Shown here one piece after another: positions 42,435 through 53,391 of a DNA stretch of 64,000 nucleotides. A program made the translations under genes and the position numbers. The notes under the pieces were generated by a model. The model did no database searches. It saw only the letters and a program-made list of their open reading frames with translations, and had not been told where the DNA came from. The stretch lies in NCBI GenBank assembly GCA_031291235.1, contig JARLJL010000006.1, forward strand, positions 434,001 to 498,000. Reading direction: 5' to 3'. Positions within the stretch are counted from its first letter, which is position 1. The number at the start of each line of letters is the position of its first letter. The DNA is from Sulfuriferula sp. Its GTDB lineage: Bacteria > Pseudomonadota > Gammaproteobacteria > Burkholderiales > Sulfuriferulaceae.

Positions 42435-43613
42435 TTACGTTGCAATCCTGGCTGCGCACTTGTTGCGCAAATAAGGCAGCACGGCTTCCGCCATTTTTTC
42501 CGCTGTATTCTGCTTCAATGACTGATGCAGACGCGTAAACTCGGCCTCTATCTCCTCGCACCGAGTTTTGTCGTCGAGCATGGCAACCAGTGCGTCGGCC
42601 AGTTGCGGCGCGGTTGCCTGCTCCTGCACCAGCTCGGGCACGACATCGCGGTTGGCCAGTATATTCGGCAAGCCTACCCATGGTAGATAGGCTCGCTTGC
42701 GCATCAGATAGGCCGTCAGTTTGGGAACACGATAGGTAATCACCATCGGACGTTTAAGCAATGCTGCTTCCAGCGTTGCCGTACCCGATGCAACCAGCAC
42801 CAGATCGGCTGCAGTCATCGCATAATCGGCATGGCCTATCATGATCTGAATATGGGGCGGATGGTCGCAAGCGTGCAGCGCCGCGGTAAACATCTCGCGT
42901 GTCGCACGGCTGATTAGCGGCGCCACGAAACGTACCTCCGGATGGCGCGCCTGTACCAGCTGCGCAGTTTCCACAAATAACTGCGCATGCTGCTTCAGTT
43001 CGCCCACACGGCTACCTGGCAGCAGAGCAATAATGGGTGCGGTCAGCGACAGATTCAGCCGTTCACGTACTGCTTGACGGTCGGGATGTTCCGGCAGCAT
43101 GTCGGCCAGCGGGTGGCCGACATAAGTCACCGGTATGCCGGCGTTACGATAAATCGCTTCTTCGAACGGAAAAACCACCAGCATGTGGGATACGGCACGG
43201 GCTATTTTCTTGATACGTCCGCCGCGCCAGGCCCAGATCGACGGGCTGACATAATGCACGGTAGGTATGCCACGCGCTTTCAATGCGATTTCCAGCCCGA
43301 GATTGAAATCCGGTGCATCTATGCCAATGAACAGATCCGGCGGATCGGCCAGGATGGCGCGCTTGAGCTGACGTCGTATCCCCAGTATTTCCGGCAAATG
43401 ACGCAGCACTTCCACGTAACCGTTAACCGACAGCTTTTCCATCGAAAACAGACTGCGGGCGCCGGCAAATACCATTTTGGGGCCGGCGATGCCGAAAAAT
43501 TCGGCATTCGGGCAGCGCGCCTTGATCGCGCGTATCAGATGACTGCCGAGCAGATCGCCGGAAGCTTCGCCGGCGACTATGGCTATCCGCGGCGGTCGAC
43601 TTTTGGCTTCCAT
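42435..43613 (-). CDS. lpxB: Lipid-A-disaccharide synthase
   Basis: Inner-membrane-associated GT19 enzyme that joins UDP-2,3-diacylglucosamine and lipid X. Seen in 392 residues: IAIVAGEASGDLLGSHLIRA, FFGIAGPKM, YVSPSIWAWRGGRIKKIARA, VYVGHP-type segment VTYVGHPLAD, ASGTATLEAALLKRPMVITY and LPNILANRDVVPELVQ. All family motifs are intact. It starts two bases after the lpxA stop. Confidence 0.97.
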   Translation of the reverse strand: MEAKSRPPRIAIVAGEASGDLLGSHLIRAIKARCPNAEFFGIAGPKMVFAGARSLFSMEKLSVNGYVEVLRHLPEILGIRRQLKRAILADPPDLFIGIDAPDFNLGLEIALKARGIPTVHYVSPSIWAWRGGRIKKIARAVSHMLVVFPFEEAIYRNAGIPVTYVGHPLADMLPEHPDRQAVRERLNLSLTAPIIALLPGSRVGELKQHAQLFVETAQLVQARHPEVRFVAPLISRATREMFTAALHACDHPPHIQIMIGHADYAMTAADLVLVASGTATLEAALLKRPMVITYRVPKLTAYLMRKRAYLPWVGLPNILANRDVVPELVQEQATAPQLADALVAMLDDKTRCEEIEAEFTRLHQSLKQNTAEKMAEAVLPYLRNKCAARIAT

Positions 43614-43615
43614 GA

Positions 43616-44386
43616 TTAACGTATGATCCCGCGGTCTGATTGCGTCAGGAAATCCGACATCAGGGCGACTTCAGGCACCTCTGCAGCCAGCAATGCCAGT
43701 TTTGCCTGTGCTTCGCCAAAGCTCAGACCTTCCCGGTAGAGCGTTTTATAAGCCCGCTTCAGTCCGGTCAGTGCCGCCGGCGAAAACCCGCGTCGCTTCA
43801 AGCCCTCGCTATTGATACCGTGCGGCGCTGCCGGTTGCCCGGCGGCCATGACGTACGGCGGAATATCCTTGAATACCACACTGGAAATGCCGGTCATCAC
43901 ATGCGCACCAATCTTGCAGAATTGATGCACGCCGGTAAATCCGCCCAATATCGCATAGTCGCCGACGTGCACATGGCCTGCCAGTGAAGCGTTGTTGGCA
44001 AATATCGTATTGTTTGCTACCTGACAATCATGCGCCAGATGAACGTAGGCCATAATCCAGTTATCGTTGCCCACTCGTGTCGCGCCTGCATCCTGCACTG
44101 TACCCAGATTGAATGTGCAGAATTCGCGTATGACATTGCGGTCGCCTATTTCCAGTCGCGTCGGTTCGCCTGCGTATTTCTTGTCCTGCGGAATCTCGCC
44201 AAGCGAACAGAACTGGAAAATCCGGTTATCGCAGCCTATGCTGGTGTGCCCATTGATCACCACATGGGCGGCGACCGTGGTTCCGTCGCCGATCTGTACG
44301 TGTTCGCCGATAATGCTGTACGGCCCGACACTGACATTCATGCCCAGCTGCGCGCCAGGATGAATAATTGCTGTTTCATGTATCAT
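43616..44386 (-). CDS. lpxA: UDP-N-acetylglucosamine acyltransferase
   Basis: First step of lipid A synthesis: moves a 3-hydroxyacyl group from ACP to UDP-GlcNAc. Seen in 256 residues: MIHETAIIHPGAQLGMNVSV and further hexapeptide repeats of a left-handed beta helix, the catalytic-type His in LAHDCQVANNTIFANNASLA, the GGFTGVHQFCKIG segment, and a helical C-terminus. It lies 19 bases after fabZ. Confidence 0.97.
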   Translation of the reverse strand: MIHETAIIHPGAQLGMNVSVGPYSIIGEHVQIGDGTTVAAHVVINGHTSIGCDNRIFQFCSLGEIPQDKKYAGEPTRLEIGDRNVIREFCTFNLGTVQDAGATRVGNDNWIMAYVHLAHDCQVANNTIFANNASLAGHVHVGDYAILGGFTGVHQFCKIGAHVMTGISSVVFKDIPPYVMAAGQPAAPHGINSEGLKRRGFSPAALTGLKRAYKTLYREGLSFGEAQAKLALLAAEVPEVALMSDFLTQSDRGIIR

Positions 44387-44405
44387 TGAACTAGGCTTCC
44401 GGTAA

Positions 44406-44843
44406 TTAGCGCAAGGTTGCCATCATTTCGGCTTCCGCAACGCGCTGGCCGTCCACTTCCGCATAGGTCGCATACTTCCAGATACCTTTCAGGTTACGCA
44501 GGATTTCCACATGCAAAACCAGCTGATCGCCGGGCATGACTGGTTTCTTGAAACGCGCTCCGTCTATGCCTGCAAAATAGACTATGGCGTCGCTATCGGG
44601 CGCATTGCCTACCGTTTTAAAGGACAGCAGCGCAGCTGCCTGGGCCAGCGCTTCCAGTATCAGCACCCCTGGCATCACCGGATGCTTGGGAAAATGGCCG
44701 GTAAAAAAAGGTTCGTTCATCGTTACGTTCTTCAAGGCGGTAATGCTCTTGCCGGGTTCCAGAAAGATCACCCTGTCTACCAGCAAAAACGGCGGACGAT
44801 GCGGCAGATACGCCATGATTTCGTTGATGTCCATGCTATTCAT
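44406..44843 (-). CDS. fabZ: 3-hydroxyacyl-ACP dehydratase FabZ
   Basis: Hot-dog-fold dehydratase of fatty-acid synthesis. Seen in 145 residues: [20 protein letters not shown], the active-site His in [20 protein letters not shown] with the catalytic Glu in ILEALAQ, and [23 protein letters not shown] 44843 overlaps the lpxD stop by 4 bases and has GGAG 11 bases before it; the ATG at 44834 has none, so 44843 is chosen. FabZ and LpxA compete for the same 3-hydroxyacyl-ACP pool. Confidence 0.96.
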   Translation of the reverse strand: MNSMDINEIMAYLPHRPPFLLVDRVIFLEPGKSITALKNVTMNEPFFTGHFPKHPVMPGVLILEALAQAAALLSFKTVGNAPDSDAIVYFAGIDGARFKKPVMPGDQLVLHVEILRNLKGIWKYATYAEVDGQRVAEAEMMATLR

Positions 44844-45883
44844 TTGTTTTTCTTCTCCAATGTTTCCAGCTGTTTTTCCATTGCACGCAAGCGCTTGGCC
44901 ATACTGTCCAGATGGCGCATTTGCACCGCGTTTTTCAACCATTCGCTGTGTTCCGAAAACGGCAAGGCAGAAGTATATGTGCCTGATTTCGGCAGCGATT
45001 TGGTAATCAGGGTGTTGGTCGAAATATTGACCCGGTCGGCAATTTCTATGTGACCGAATATCATGGCCGCTCCGCCTATCGTACAATGCGCGCCGATATG
45101 AGCGCTGCCTGCAATTCCGGTACATGCGGCAATCGCAGTGTGTTCGCCAATGTGAACGTTATGGGCTACCTGTATCTGATTATCGAGTTTGACGCCGTCG
45201 TGGATCACGGTGTCATCCAGCGCACCTCGATCTATTGTGGTATTTGCACCTATCTCGACATCGTTGCCGATAACGACCCGCCCAATCTGGGGTATCTTCA
45301 GCCAGCGTCCGGCATCGGGCGCCAGGCCGAAACCATCGGCGCCGATCACACAACCGGCGTGCAGAATCACGCGATCGCCGATCACGCAGCGATGGTATAC
45401 CGTCACATTGGCATATATCAGCGCATCGCAGCCTATCAAACTGCCGGCGCCTATCACGCTGCCGGCACCGATGGTAGATCCTGCACCAATGACCGCATCG
45501 CGCTCGATCACCGCATTGGCGGCAATGCGCACGTCATCGCCAATTGTCGCGTGAGGATGCACCACTGCGGCCGGATGTATGCCCGGCTCGCCGCGCAACG
45601 GCGGATTGAACAAATTCGATACTTTGGCGAAATAGGTGTAGGGATGTTCGGTAACGATGCGCGGCTTGTCGCTGGCCTCAGCCATATCGCGACCGACAAT
45701 CAGCGCGCCAGCCCTGCTTTCGGCAAGCTGATCGCGGTACTTGAGATTGGCCAGAAAAGCGATTTGGTGCGACTCGGCATGCGCCAGACTGGCAACTTGC
45801 GAAACCGATGCCAAAGCATCGCCGCGCACTTCGCCGCCAAATCGCGCCACCAATTCAGTCAGGGTATAAGCTGTAGCCGGCAT
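44840..45883 (-). CDS. lpxD: UDP-3-O-acylglucosamine N-acyltransferase
   Basis: Third step of lipid A synthesis: adds the second 3-hydroxyacyl chain. Seen in 347 residues: an N-terminal uridine-binding domain ([14 protein letters not shown] to VSNLFNPP), a long left-handed beta helix of hexapeptide repeats, the catalytic His in [20 protein letters not shown], and a C-terminal helix with [16 protein letters not shown], which is a short coiled coil. It begins nine bases after the skp stop. Confidence 0.97.
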   Translation of the reverse strand: MPATAYTLTELVARFGGEVRGDALASVSQVASLAHAESHQIAFLANLKYRDQLAESRAGALIVGRDMAEASDKPRIVTEHPYTYFAKVSNLFNPPLRGEPGIHPAAVVHPHATIGDDVRIAANAVIERDAVIGAGSTIGAGSVIGAGSLIGCDALIYANVTVYHRCVIGDRVILHAGCVIGADGFGLAPDAGRWLKIPQIGRVVIGNDVEIGANTTIDRGALDDTVIHDGVKLDNQIQVAHNVHIGEHTAIAACTGIAGSAHIGAHCTIGGAAMIFGHIEIADRVNISTNTLITKSLPKSGTYTSALPFSEHSEWLKNAVQMRHLDSMAKRLRAMEKQLETLEKKNK

Positions 45884-45892
45884 GCCTACAAC

Positions 45893-46390
45893 CTATTGCG
45901 ACAAGATACGAATAATACGATCGGTAATATCGATTTTGGGGCTAAAGTAAACCGCGTCTTCCAGTATCACGTCATATTTCTCGGATTCGCCGTAAGCCTG
46001 TATGGCCTTGCGGGCGCGATCCTGTACCTTGACCAGCTCCTCGTTACGGCGCAGATTCAGATCCTCGCGAAATTCGCGCAAGCTGCGCTGATATTCGCGG
46101 TTCAGATTAGCCAGATCGCGTTCCTTGTTGCGGCGATCGTTGTCCGACAAGGTAGCGCCGTCCTTCTCCAGCTGACTTTGCAAGTCCTTGGCCTGCTTGG
46201 CCATTTTTTGCAGATCAGCATCCCGCGGAGCAAATTCCTTTTCCAGTTTCTTCTGCGCAGCCAGGGCAATGGGTGCTTCGCGGAACACGCGTTCAGTGTT
46301 GACGAAACCGATTTTCATATCCGCCAGCGACGATACGCTGGTTACCAGCAACACTGCAGCCAGCAGGCTTTTTAACCATGTCTTGCTCAA
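45893..46390 (-). CDS. skp: Periplasmic chaperone Skp/OmpH
   Basis: Periplasmic holding chaperone for outer-membrane proteins on the way to BamA. Seen in 165 residues: signal peptide ending near SSLAD (about residue 23), KIGFVNTERVFREAPIALAA as in OmpH, then long charged coiled-coil arms (KKLEKEFAPRDADLQKMAKQ and following), and a short beta end DVILEDAVYFSPKIDITDRI. It follows bamA by 11 bases. Confidence 0.95.
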   Translation of the reverse strand: MSKTWLKSLLAAVLLVTSVSSLADMKIGFVNTERVFREAPIALAAQKKLEKEFAPRDADLQKMAKQAKDLQSQLEKDGATLSDNDRRNKERDLANLNREYQRSLREFREDLNLRRNEELVKVQDRARKAIQAYGESEKYDVILEDAVYFSPKIDITDRIIRILSQ

Positions 46391-46401
46391 AACGCTACTC
46401 C

Positions 46402-48711
46402 TTAGAATACTTGACCCAACGTGAACTGGAAAACCTGTTTCTTGTCATCGCTTTGCGGATTAAGCGGTTGTGCCAGACTGAATTTCAGCGGGCCGACCGG
46501 CGATACCCAGTTCACGGCGAGGCCGGTGGAGAAACGGAAATCCTGGAACGAGAAATTGCTGTAACGGCCCAAATAGTCGCCCGGTCCGGCAACCTCACCG
46601 GCATCGAAAAACGCGCTCAAACGAACGGACTTGTCATTCTGCATGCCCGGCATGGGGAATAATATCTCAGCATTCCCTACAATACGCTGAGTACCGCCTG
46701 CAGACACCACATTTCCGTATGTATCCAGATATTTCGGTCCTATCGTTGCGGTATCGTAACCGCGTACCGAACTGACGCCGCCTGCATAGAAATTCTTGAA
46801 GAACGGCAAACCTTGACCGCCGTAACCGTCGCCCACACCGATTTCGCCGTTCAGCATCAGCGTGAAATCCTTGGTGAGCGGTTTAAACCATTGCTGCTGG
46901 TAGGACGCCTTGTAATACTTCAGGCTGCCCGGCGGTACGCCGATTTCACCGTATACGCGCTGCAGCATACCCTTGGTCGGGTAGGTCAGACTGTCACGAC
47001 TATCGCGCGACCAGCCCAGATCGAGACGCACGGTGTCGTTAGTGTCGCCATACTGATTGACGAAATTAATGTATTGCGTAGGGCTTAACGAGTTCAGCGA
47101 CAAATGGAAGCGCTCGTATGCCAGCCCCAGACTGATCGAATCCTTTTCATTAAGCGGAATTCCAAAACGCACCCCGGCACCTGTCGTGGTGTTCTTGTAG
47201 CTGGAAGTAGTCGACAGGCTGGTCGTATCGGTTACGCGGCGATAAACGTCGTAACCTACGCTCAATCCATCCGGCGTGTAGTAAGGATTGGTATAGGATA
47301 CCGAATACAGCTTGTTGATACCGCCGCTATTGACGCCTACGGTCAGAGCATTGCCGCTGCCGAACAGGTTGCGCTGCGAAATCGACCCGGACAGTATCAG
47401 CCCTTCTGACGAAGAGAATCCGGCACCGACCATGATGTTGCCGGTAGCCTTCTCGGTCACGCTCATATTCACGTCTACCTGATCGGTGGTGCCTTCCACT
47501 GGCGGTGTTTCTACATTGATGTCGCCAAAGTATCCCAGGCGTTCTACACGTTCGCGCGAACGCTGTATCTTGTCTGCCGCATACCAGCCGCCTTCCATCT
47601 GACGGAATTCGCGGCGTATCACTTCGTCGCGGGTACGCGTGTTGCCGTTAATATTGATGCGATTGACGTAAACCCGACGACCGGGATCGACAAAGAACGT
47701 AAACGCAACAGTATGTTTAACCTTATCCACATCCGGAACGGCATTGACGTTGGCAAATGCGTAACCGTCATTACCCAGCCGATCGCCGATTTTTTTCGCA
47801 GATTCAGTAATTTTCTCGCGGGAAAAGGTCTCGCCCGCCTTGATGGTAATCAATTTCTGCAGTTCGGCTGCCGGCACCATCGTCTCGCCCGCCACCTTGA
47901 CGTCGGTAACGGTATATTTGTCGCCCTCGGTCAGATTCACAGTCAGGTAAATATCATGTTTGTCCGGCGTAATCGATACTTGCGTGGAATCGATGCTGAA
48001 TTCCAGATAGCCCTGGTTAAGATAAAACGATTTCAACGATTCCAGATCCGCCGACAGTTTCTGTTTGGAATATTGATCGTTTTTGCTGTACCAGGTAAAC
48101 CAGCCCGGTGTGCGTAACTGGAACTGATCGCGCAATTGCTTTTCGGTGAAAGCCTTGTTGCCGACGATATTGATTTCCTTGATTTTGGCGACATCGCCGT
48201 CTTTGACGTTAAAACTGATTGCAACGCGGTTGCGCTCCATCGGCGTAATCGTGGTTTCTATTTCCACGCCGTATTTGCCGTGGCTGAAATACAGCCGTTT
48301 GATTTCCTGCGATGCACGATCCAGCATGGCCTTGTCGAAAATACGTCCTTCCGCCAGACCCGCCTGTTTCAAACCGTCCTTGATTTGTTCGGAAGTGAAT
48401 TCCTTGCTGCCCACAATATCTATTTTGGCAATGGCAGGACGCTCTTCTACCACTACGATCAGGACGCCGCCCTGTTCTTCCAGGCGCACGTCCTTGAAGA
48501 ACCCGGTAGCATAGAGCGCTTTGATAGCCGCAGCCGATTTTTCGGCATCCAGCGTTTCGCCCACTTTGACCGGCAGATAACTGAACACGGTACCGGCTTC
48601 GGTACGCTGTATCCCTTCAATCCGGATATCCTTGACCACGAAACTGTCAATTGCGTGAGCAGACATTGCCCACGCACTAGCAACCAGTGCAATAGCGATT
48701 TTGTTTTGCAT
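46402..48711 (-). CDS. bamA: Outer-membrane assembly factor BamA
   Basis: Central outer-membrane insertase, 769 residues. Seen: signal peptide ending near SAHAID, five POTRA repeats from about 22 to 420 (the first with VKDIRIEGIQRTEAGTVFSY), and a 16-strand barrel with the VRGF-type loop as VRGYDTATIGP and the C-terminal strand ending FQFTLGQVF, whose last residue is the aromatic Phe. The ATG overlaps the rseP stop (TAATG). Confidence 0.97.
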   Translation of the reverse strand: MQNKIAIALVASAWAMSAHAIDSFVVKDIRIEGIQRTEAGTVFSYLPVKVGETLDAEKSAAAIKALYATGFFKDVRLEEQGGVLIVVVEERPAIAKIDIVGSKEFTSEQIKDGLKQAGLAEGRIFDKAMLDRASQEIKRLYFSHGKYGVEIETTITPMERNRVAISFNVKDGDVAKIKEINIVGNKAFTEKQLRDQFQLRTPGWFTWYSKNDQYSKQKLSADLESLKSFYLNQGYLEFSIDSTQVSITPDKHDIYLTVNLTEGDKYTVTDVKVAGETMVPAAELQKLITIKAGETFSREKITESAKKIGDRLGNDGYAFANVNAVPDVDKVKHTVAFTFFVDPGRRVYVNRININGNTRTRDEVIRREFRQMEGGWYAADKIQRSRERVERLGYFGDINVETPPVEGTTDQVDVNMSVTEKATGNIMVGAGFSSSEGLILSGSISQRNLFGSGNALTVGVNSGGINKLYSVSYTNPYYTPDGLSVGYDVYRRVTDTTSLSTTSSYKNTTTGAGVRFGIPLNEKDSISLGLAYERFHLSLNSLSPTQYINFVNQYGDTNDTVRLDLGWSRDSRDSLTYPTKGMLQRVYGEIGVPPGSLKYYKASYQQQWFKPLTKDFTLMLNGEIGVGDGYGGQGLPFFKNFYAGGVSSVRGYDTATIGPKYLDTYGNVVSAGGTQRIVGNAEILFPMPGMQNDKSVRLSAFFDAGEVAGPGDYLGRYSNFSFQDFRFSTGLAVNWVSPVGPLKFSLAQPLNPQSDDKKQVFQFTLGQVF

Positions 48712-50069
48712 TATTGAGAACCAAACAAACGAATAACGTCGTTGTAAAAAGCGAACACCATCAGCGTCAGCAATGCCGCCATCCCGAAGCGCTGTCCAAA
48801 TTCCATGACGCTATCGGACAGCGGTCTGCCCTTAACTGCTTCGATAATATAATACATCAAATGCCCACCATCCAATAACGGAATCGGCAATAAATTGAGC
48901 ACGCCCAGACTGATGCTGATCAACGCGAGAAAGCCGATGAAAGCCAGCCCGCCGCTGCGTGCCGACTTACCGGCGTAATCCGCTATGGTAAGCGGACCAG
49001 ACAGATTATGCCAGGACACTTCGCCGGTAATCATCCGTCCCATCATCACCAGACTAAAACTGGCAGTTTCCCAGGTTTTAATGCATGCCTGCTGCAAGGC
49101 GCCGCCAATAGGATAGCGCACTTCCGTCAGCATATCCTTGAACAAGGCTTCATCCACTTTCGGACCGGCCCCGATTTTACCGATGACCTTGCCGTTATCC
49201 TTTACCAGCTTCGGCGTCAGCTGAATATTCACAGTACGCCCGGCACGATTAACGTCTACGTTCAACAATTTAGCCGGGCTGGATTGCACCCAATGCACAA
49301 AATCCGGCCACATTGTAACAGCCTGACCGTTCACTGCCAGCACCATATCGCCGCTACGCAACCCTGCACGTTGCGCAACGCTGTCGTCCATCACTTCGCC
49401 GATTTCGGCAGGCACTGCCGGTTCAAACGGACGCAACCCCAACTGCGCAGGGATATCAGTCTTGCCGCCATCGCCGACCGCTGCGCCCCGCACATCCAGC
49501 TGCCGCACGCCGCCGCCGGCCAGTTTCACCGCCACCTGCGGAGCCGCATCCAGACTGCGCAACAATATCCATTCCACATCCGCCCAGCTCTGTACCGGCT
49601 GGCCTGCGATTGCGCTGATCTCGTCGCCGCCATGCAATCCCGCCAGCGCAGCAGCCGATGCGGCTGCCGGCTCAGCCATCACCGGCTTGATCGCCGGCAC
49701 ACCATGCAAAAATGCGCCCCAGTACAACAACACCGCCAGCAGCAAATTGGCTACCGGTCCGGCCACCACGATCAGCATCCGCGCCCATACCGTTTGCCGG
49801 TTGAATGCGCGCGACAATTCTGCCTCGGCCACCGGTGCCTCGCGTTCATCGAGCATTTTTACATAGCCGCCCAGCGGAATGGCTGCCAATGACCATTCAG
49901 TGGCATCGCGCCCCGATACTTTGGTAAACAACGGCTTGCCGAAACCGACTGAGAAACGCAGTACCTTTACCCCTACCCAGCGCGCTGCCAGATAGTGCCC
50001 AGCCTCATGCACAATGACCAGTATGGCCAGCGCGGCGGCAAAGGCCAACAATGTGCTTAGCAGATGCAT
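48711..50069 (-). CDS. rseP: Site-2 protease RseP
   Basis: Inner-membrane zinc metalloprotease of regulated intramembrane proteolysis; in E. coli it cuts RseA to free sigma-E. Seen in 452 residues: the zinc motif HEAGH at 21-25 in the first helix, two central PDZ domains (KPVMAEPAAASAAALAGLHG and AEIGEVMDDSVAQRAGLRSG), and the second active-site motif NLLPIPLLDGGHL in a late helix. Start overlaps the dxr stop by one base. Confidence 0.96.
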   Translation of the reverse strand: MHLLSTLLAFAAALAILVIVHEAGHYLAARWVGVKVLRFSVGFGKPLFTKVSGRDATEWSLAAIPLGGYVKMLDEREAPVAEAELSRAFNRQTVWARMLIVVAGPVANLLLAVLLYWGAFLHGVPAIKPVMAEPAAASAAALAGLHGGDEISAIAGQPVQSWADVEWILLRSLDAAPQVAVKLAGGGVRQLDVRGAAVGDGGKTDIPAQLGLRPFEPAVPAEIGEVMDDSVAQRAGLRSGDMVLAVNGQAVTMWPDFVHWVQSSPAKLLNVDVNRAGRTVNIQLTPKLVKDNGKVIGKIGAGPKVDEALFKDMLTEVRYPIGGALQQACIKTWETASFSLVMMGRMITGEVSWHNLSGPLTIADYAGKSARSGGLAFIGFLALISISLGVLNLLPIPLLDGGHLMYYIIEAVKGRPLSDSVMEFGQRFGMAALLTLMVFAFYNDVIRLFGSQ

Positions 50070-51259
50070 CAGCCGACTTTCCGTTTTTGCAAATAAGCTT
50101 CTGCGTCGCGGCGAGCCTGCGCGTCCGCTTCAACCAAATCATCCAGCGAACCCGGTTCTCCGGAAATGGCATGCGCCAGCGCATATTCTATGCTGGCAGC
50201 AATATCGCTATATCCTGCCTCACCCGCCAAAAATGTTGCCACTGCCGACTCGTTGGCGGCATTCAGTACCGCAGGCAGCATGCCGCCCTGCGCCAGCGCA
50301 TCGAAAGCCAGTTTCAGGCAAGGGAAGCGATCGTAATCCGGGGCTTCGAACGTCAGGCCGCGACCGAACAGATCCAGCGCGGATACGCCCGAATCAATGC
50401 GATCCGGGAAGCCCAGCGCATAAGCGATCGGCGTGCGCATATCGGGATTGCCCAGCTGCGCAATCACCGAACCGTCCAGATAATCGACCATGGAATGAAT
50501 CACGCTTTGCGGATGGATGACTACCTGAATTTGTTCCGGCGCTGCATTGAACAGCCAATGCGCCTCAATGACCTCCAGCCCCTTGTTCATCATGGTGGCT
50601 GAATCGACCGAAATCTTCTTGCCCATTACCCAATTGGGATGGGCGCAGGCCTGTTCCGGCGTAACCTGCGCCAGATCTGCCAGCGGCGTGGTACGAAACG
50701 GCCCGCCGGAGGCAGTCAGTAAAATGCGCCGCACACCGCACGCGGCCAGATCGCCGTCGAATTCGCGCGGCAAGGATTGGAAAATGGCGTTATGTTCGCT
50801 GTCTATCGGCAACAGCTCGGCCCCGCCTGCAGCAACCGCCTGCATGAACAGGCTGCCTGCCATCACCAGCGTTTCCTTGTTTGCCAGCAAAATACGTTTG
50901 CCCGCGCGTGCTGCAGCCATGGCCGGGCGCAGGCCTGCTGCACCGACGATGGCGGCCATCACGGTATCCACTTCCGGCATGGACGCGACCTGCTCCAGCG
51001 CCGCCATACCGTATAACACCTGTGTCTGCAGACCCGCCGCGGCCAGTAGATCACGCAAGCGCGTTGCGGCATCGGCGTCCAGCACCACGGCATAGCGCGA
51101 CTGATGCTGCCTGCATTGCGCAACCAGCTTTTCCAGCTGATTGCCTGCGGTCAGCGCGACCACATTGAAACGATCTGGGTGGCGCGCAACGACGTCCAGG
51201 GTATTCACCCCTATCGTCCCGGTAGCACCCAGAATAGTCAGGTTCTGTACTTTAGTCAT
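50069..51259 (-). CDS. dxr: 1-deoxy-D-xylulose 5-phosphate reductoisomerase
   Basis: Second step of the MEP isoprenoid pathway, NADPH- and metal-dependent. Seen in 396 residues: the NADPH-binding [31 protein letters not shown], the metal-binding [40 protein letters not shown] and [14 protein letters not shown]. All key motifs are intact. It overlaps cdsA by 4 bases. Confidence 0.97.
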   Translation of the reverse strand: MTKVQNLTILGATGTIGVNTLDVVARHPDRFNVVALTAGNQLEKLVAQCRQHQSRYAVVLDADAATRLRDLLAAAGLQTQVLYGMAALEQVASMPEVDTVMAAIVGAAGLRPAMAAARAGKRILLANKETLVMAGSLFMQAVAAGGAELLPIDSEHNAIFQSLPREFDGDLAACGVRRILLTASGGPFRTTPLADLAQVTPEQACAHPNWVMGKKISVDSATMMNKGLEVIEAHWLFNAAPEQIQVVIHPQSVIHSMVDYLDGSVIAQLGNPDMRTPIAYALGFPDRIDSGVSALDLFGRGLTFEAPDYDRFPCLKLAFDALAQGGMLPAVLNAANESAVATFLAGEAGYSDIAASIEYALAHAISGEPGSLDDLVEADAQARRDAEAYLQKRKVG

Positions 51260-52068
51260 AAAATCCGCTGCAACAAATCGGCATGCAACAATATCAAGGC
51301 GGCTACCGGCAAGGTCGATGTCAGCGCATCGATACGATCCAGTACACCACCGTGACCTGGCAATATATTGCCGCTATCCTTGACGTTGGCGACGCGCTTG
51401 ATCCACGACTCGAACAAATCGCCAAGTATGCTCAGGTACAGCATGACCACACCCAGCATCAACATCGGCAACGCCCAGGCGTATGGGTCGAATCCAGGGC
51501 TGCGCAATACCGCCAGCACAATGCCCCCGTACACCACGACGGCAACTGCCGCACCTGCGACACCTTCCCAGGTCTTGCCCGGACTGATCAGCGGAGCCAA
51601 TTTATGCTTACCGAACTGACGTCCGGTGAAATACGCTGCGGTATCGGCTATCCATACCACACCCATCAGCAACAGCACCCACCACGGACCGTGTCCGCGC
51701 AGCTCAACCAGCGCCGCCCACAACGGCAGCAGTACCAGCACGCCCAACGGTACACGCAACCAGGCCGATTTGAGTTGCCAGCCCGCCGCGAGCCACAACG
51801 GTACAACGATCAACCATAATATCACCGCAGCCAGATACAACCAGGGGGCCAGATCAAGCACATACACAACGCCTGCCAGAGCCACATTTGTCAGGGCGTA
51901 AAGCCATCTCGCAGGCATAGGCAAGCCGGACAGTTTGCCCCATTCCAGCGTTCCCACTGCCAAAGGCAGCAGCATGGCCAACGCCCAAAATGTATCAGGC
52001 AACAAAAATAGACTTGCGAGTAAACCCGCCAACAACAAAACCGCGGTTAATATACGTTTAAGAAGCAT
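51256..52068 (-). CDS. cdsA: Phosphatidate cytidylyltransferase
   Basis: Inner-membrane enzyme that makes CDP-diacylglycerol, the precursor of all phospholipids. Seen in 270 residues: about eight helices and the family signature near the end, [20 protein letters not shown] then [17 protein letters not shown], with the metal-binding Asp residues. The first helices ([20 protein letters not shown]) are typical. It overlaps the uppS gene by 11 bases. Confidence 0.96.
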   Translation of the reverse strand: MLLKRILTAVLLLAGLLASLFLLPDTFWALAMLLPLAVGTLEWGKLSGLPMPARWLYALTNVALAGVVYVLDLAPWLYLAAVILWLIVVPLWLAAGWQLKSAWLRVPLGVLVLLPLWAALVELRGHGPWWVLLLMGVVWIADTAAYFTGRQFGKHKLAPLISPGKTWEGVAGAAVAVVVYGGIVLAVLRSPGFDPYAWALPMLMLGVVMLYLSILGDLFESWIKRVANVKDSGNILPGHGGVLDRIDALTSTLPVAALILLHADLLQRIL

Positions 52069-52819
52069 GGGATTTAAGTTGTTCGCTGGTACGTCCGAAC
52101 CTACGCTCGCGCTGCTGGAACGAGACTATCGCCAGATCCAGCGCCGCTGCATCGAAATCGGGCCACAAGGTTGGAGTAAAATACAGCTCAGTGTACGCCA
52201 ATTGCCACAGCAGAAAATTGCTGATGCGCTGTTCCCCGCCGGTTCGGATGAATAAATCCGGTTCCGGGGCATAATGCATGGACAGATAAGGCTCCAGGTG
52301 ATGTTCAGCCAAAGTCTGGCCGACCAGCTCCGGCTGATGCGCCAGCAGCCGGGTAATCGCCTGCAGCATATCCCAACGCCCGCCGTAATTCGCCGCAATC
52401 GTCAGCGTCAAACCGTCGTTGCCGGCAGTCAGCCGTTCGGAATCATGTATCATCTGCACCAGCTTGGGATCGAAACGGGACAAGTCGCCTATTACTTTAA
52501 GACGAACCTGATTTTTATGCAATTTGGTCACTTCGTTTTCCAGCGCATAACGGAACAGGTCCATCAGCAACGACACTTCCTCTTCCGGACGACGCCAGTT
52601 TTCCGAACTGAAAGCGAACAGAGTCAGATACTTGACACCGCGCGCCGCACAAGCCTTGATGACCTCGCGCACCATCTCCACACCGCGTTTATGGCCGGCA
52701 ACGCGCGGCATAAAACGTTTCTTGGCCCAGCGACCATTGCCATCCATAATGATGGCAATGTGACGCGGGACTGCCACGGAATCGGGAATGGCTTGCGTCG
52801 AACTGCTGAAAATACTCAC
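52058..52819 (-). CDS. uppS: Undecaprenyl-diphosphate synthase
   Basis: Cytosolic cis-prenyltransferase that makes the C55 carrier lipid for cell-wall and envelope glycans. Seen in 253 residues: [20 protein letters not shown] with the catalytic Asp, [30 protein letters not shown] and [20 protein letters not shown], plus [15 protein letters not shown] near the end. It starts two bases after frr ends. Confidence 0.97.
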   Translation of the reverse strand: MSIFSSSTQAIPDSVAVPRHIAIIMDGNGRWAKKRFMPRVAGHKRGVEMVREVIKACAARGVKYLTLFAFSSENWRRPEEEVSLLMDLFRYALENEVTKLHKNQVRLKVIGDLSRFDPKLVQMIHDSERLTAGNDGLTLTIAANYGGRWDMLQAITRLLAHQPELVGQTLAEHHLEPYLSMHYAPEPDLFIRTGGEQRISNFLLWQLAYTELYFTPTLWPDFDAAALDLAIVSFQQRERRFGRTSEQLKSHAS

Positions 52820-52821
52820 GC

Positions 52822-53379
52822 TCAGACCGCCATCAAATCGGCTTCTTTAGCAACCAGTGCTTTATCCACTTCAGCGATGAATTTGTCGGTTAACTTTTGA
52901 ATATCTTCCTGCGCGCGACGTTCGTCGTCCTCGCTGATGGCTTTATCCTTGAGCAGTTTCTTGAATTGCTCGTTGGCATCGCGGCGCACATTGCGCACTG
53001 CCACCTTGGCATTTTCGCCTTCGGTCTTGACTACTTTGATCAGATCGCGGCGGCGTTCTTCGGTCAACGCAGGCATGGGTACGCGGATCATCGTGCCCTG
53101 ACTCGACGGATTCAGCCCCAGATCGGCATCGCGTATCGCTTTTTCGATTGCGCCCACCATTTTGGCTTCGAACGGCTGTACCGCAATAGTACGCGCATCC
53201 ATCAGGGTGACGTTGGCCACCTGATTGATAGACGCCGGATTACCGTAATATTCGACCATGACGTGATCCAGTATGCCCGGATGAGCACGACCGGTCCGTA
53301 CCTTACCCAGATCGGTCTTGAGCGACTCCAGGCTTCTGCTCATTTTTTGTTCAGTGGTTTTCTTGACATCAGCAATCAT
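52822..53379 (-). CDS. frr: Ribosome recycling factor
   Basis: Splits the post-termination ribosome together with EF-G. Seen in 185 residues: [60 protein letters not shown] and the final long helix with [20 protein letters not shown]. Length is exactly that of E. coli Frr. It follows pyrH by 12 bases. Confidence 0.97.
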   Translation of the reverse strand: MIADVKKTTEQKMSRSLESLKTDLGKVRTGRAHPGILDHVMVEYYGNPASINQVANVTLMDARTIAVQPFEAKMVGAIEKAIRDADLGLNPSSQGTMIRVPMPALTEERRRDLIKVVKTEGENAKVAVRNVRRDANEQFKKLLKDKAISEDDERRAQEDIQKLTDKFIAEVDKALVAKEADLMAV

Positions 53380-53391
53380 GCAATCTTCCTC

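Noticed and set aside
45050-46375. 441-codon open frame opposite lpxD and skp
   Set aside because: It spans two well-supported genes and their gap, and the translation resembles no protein.
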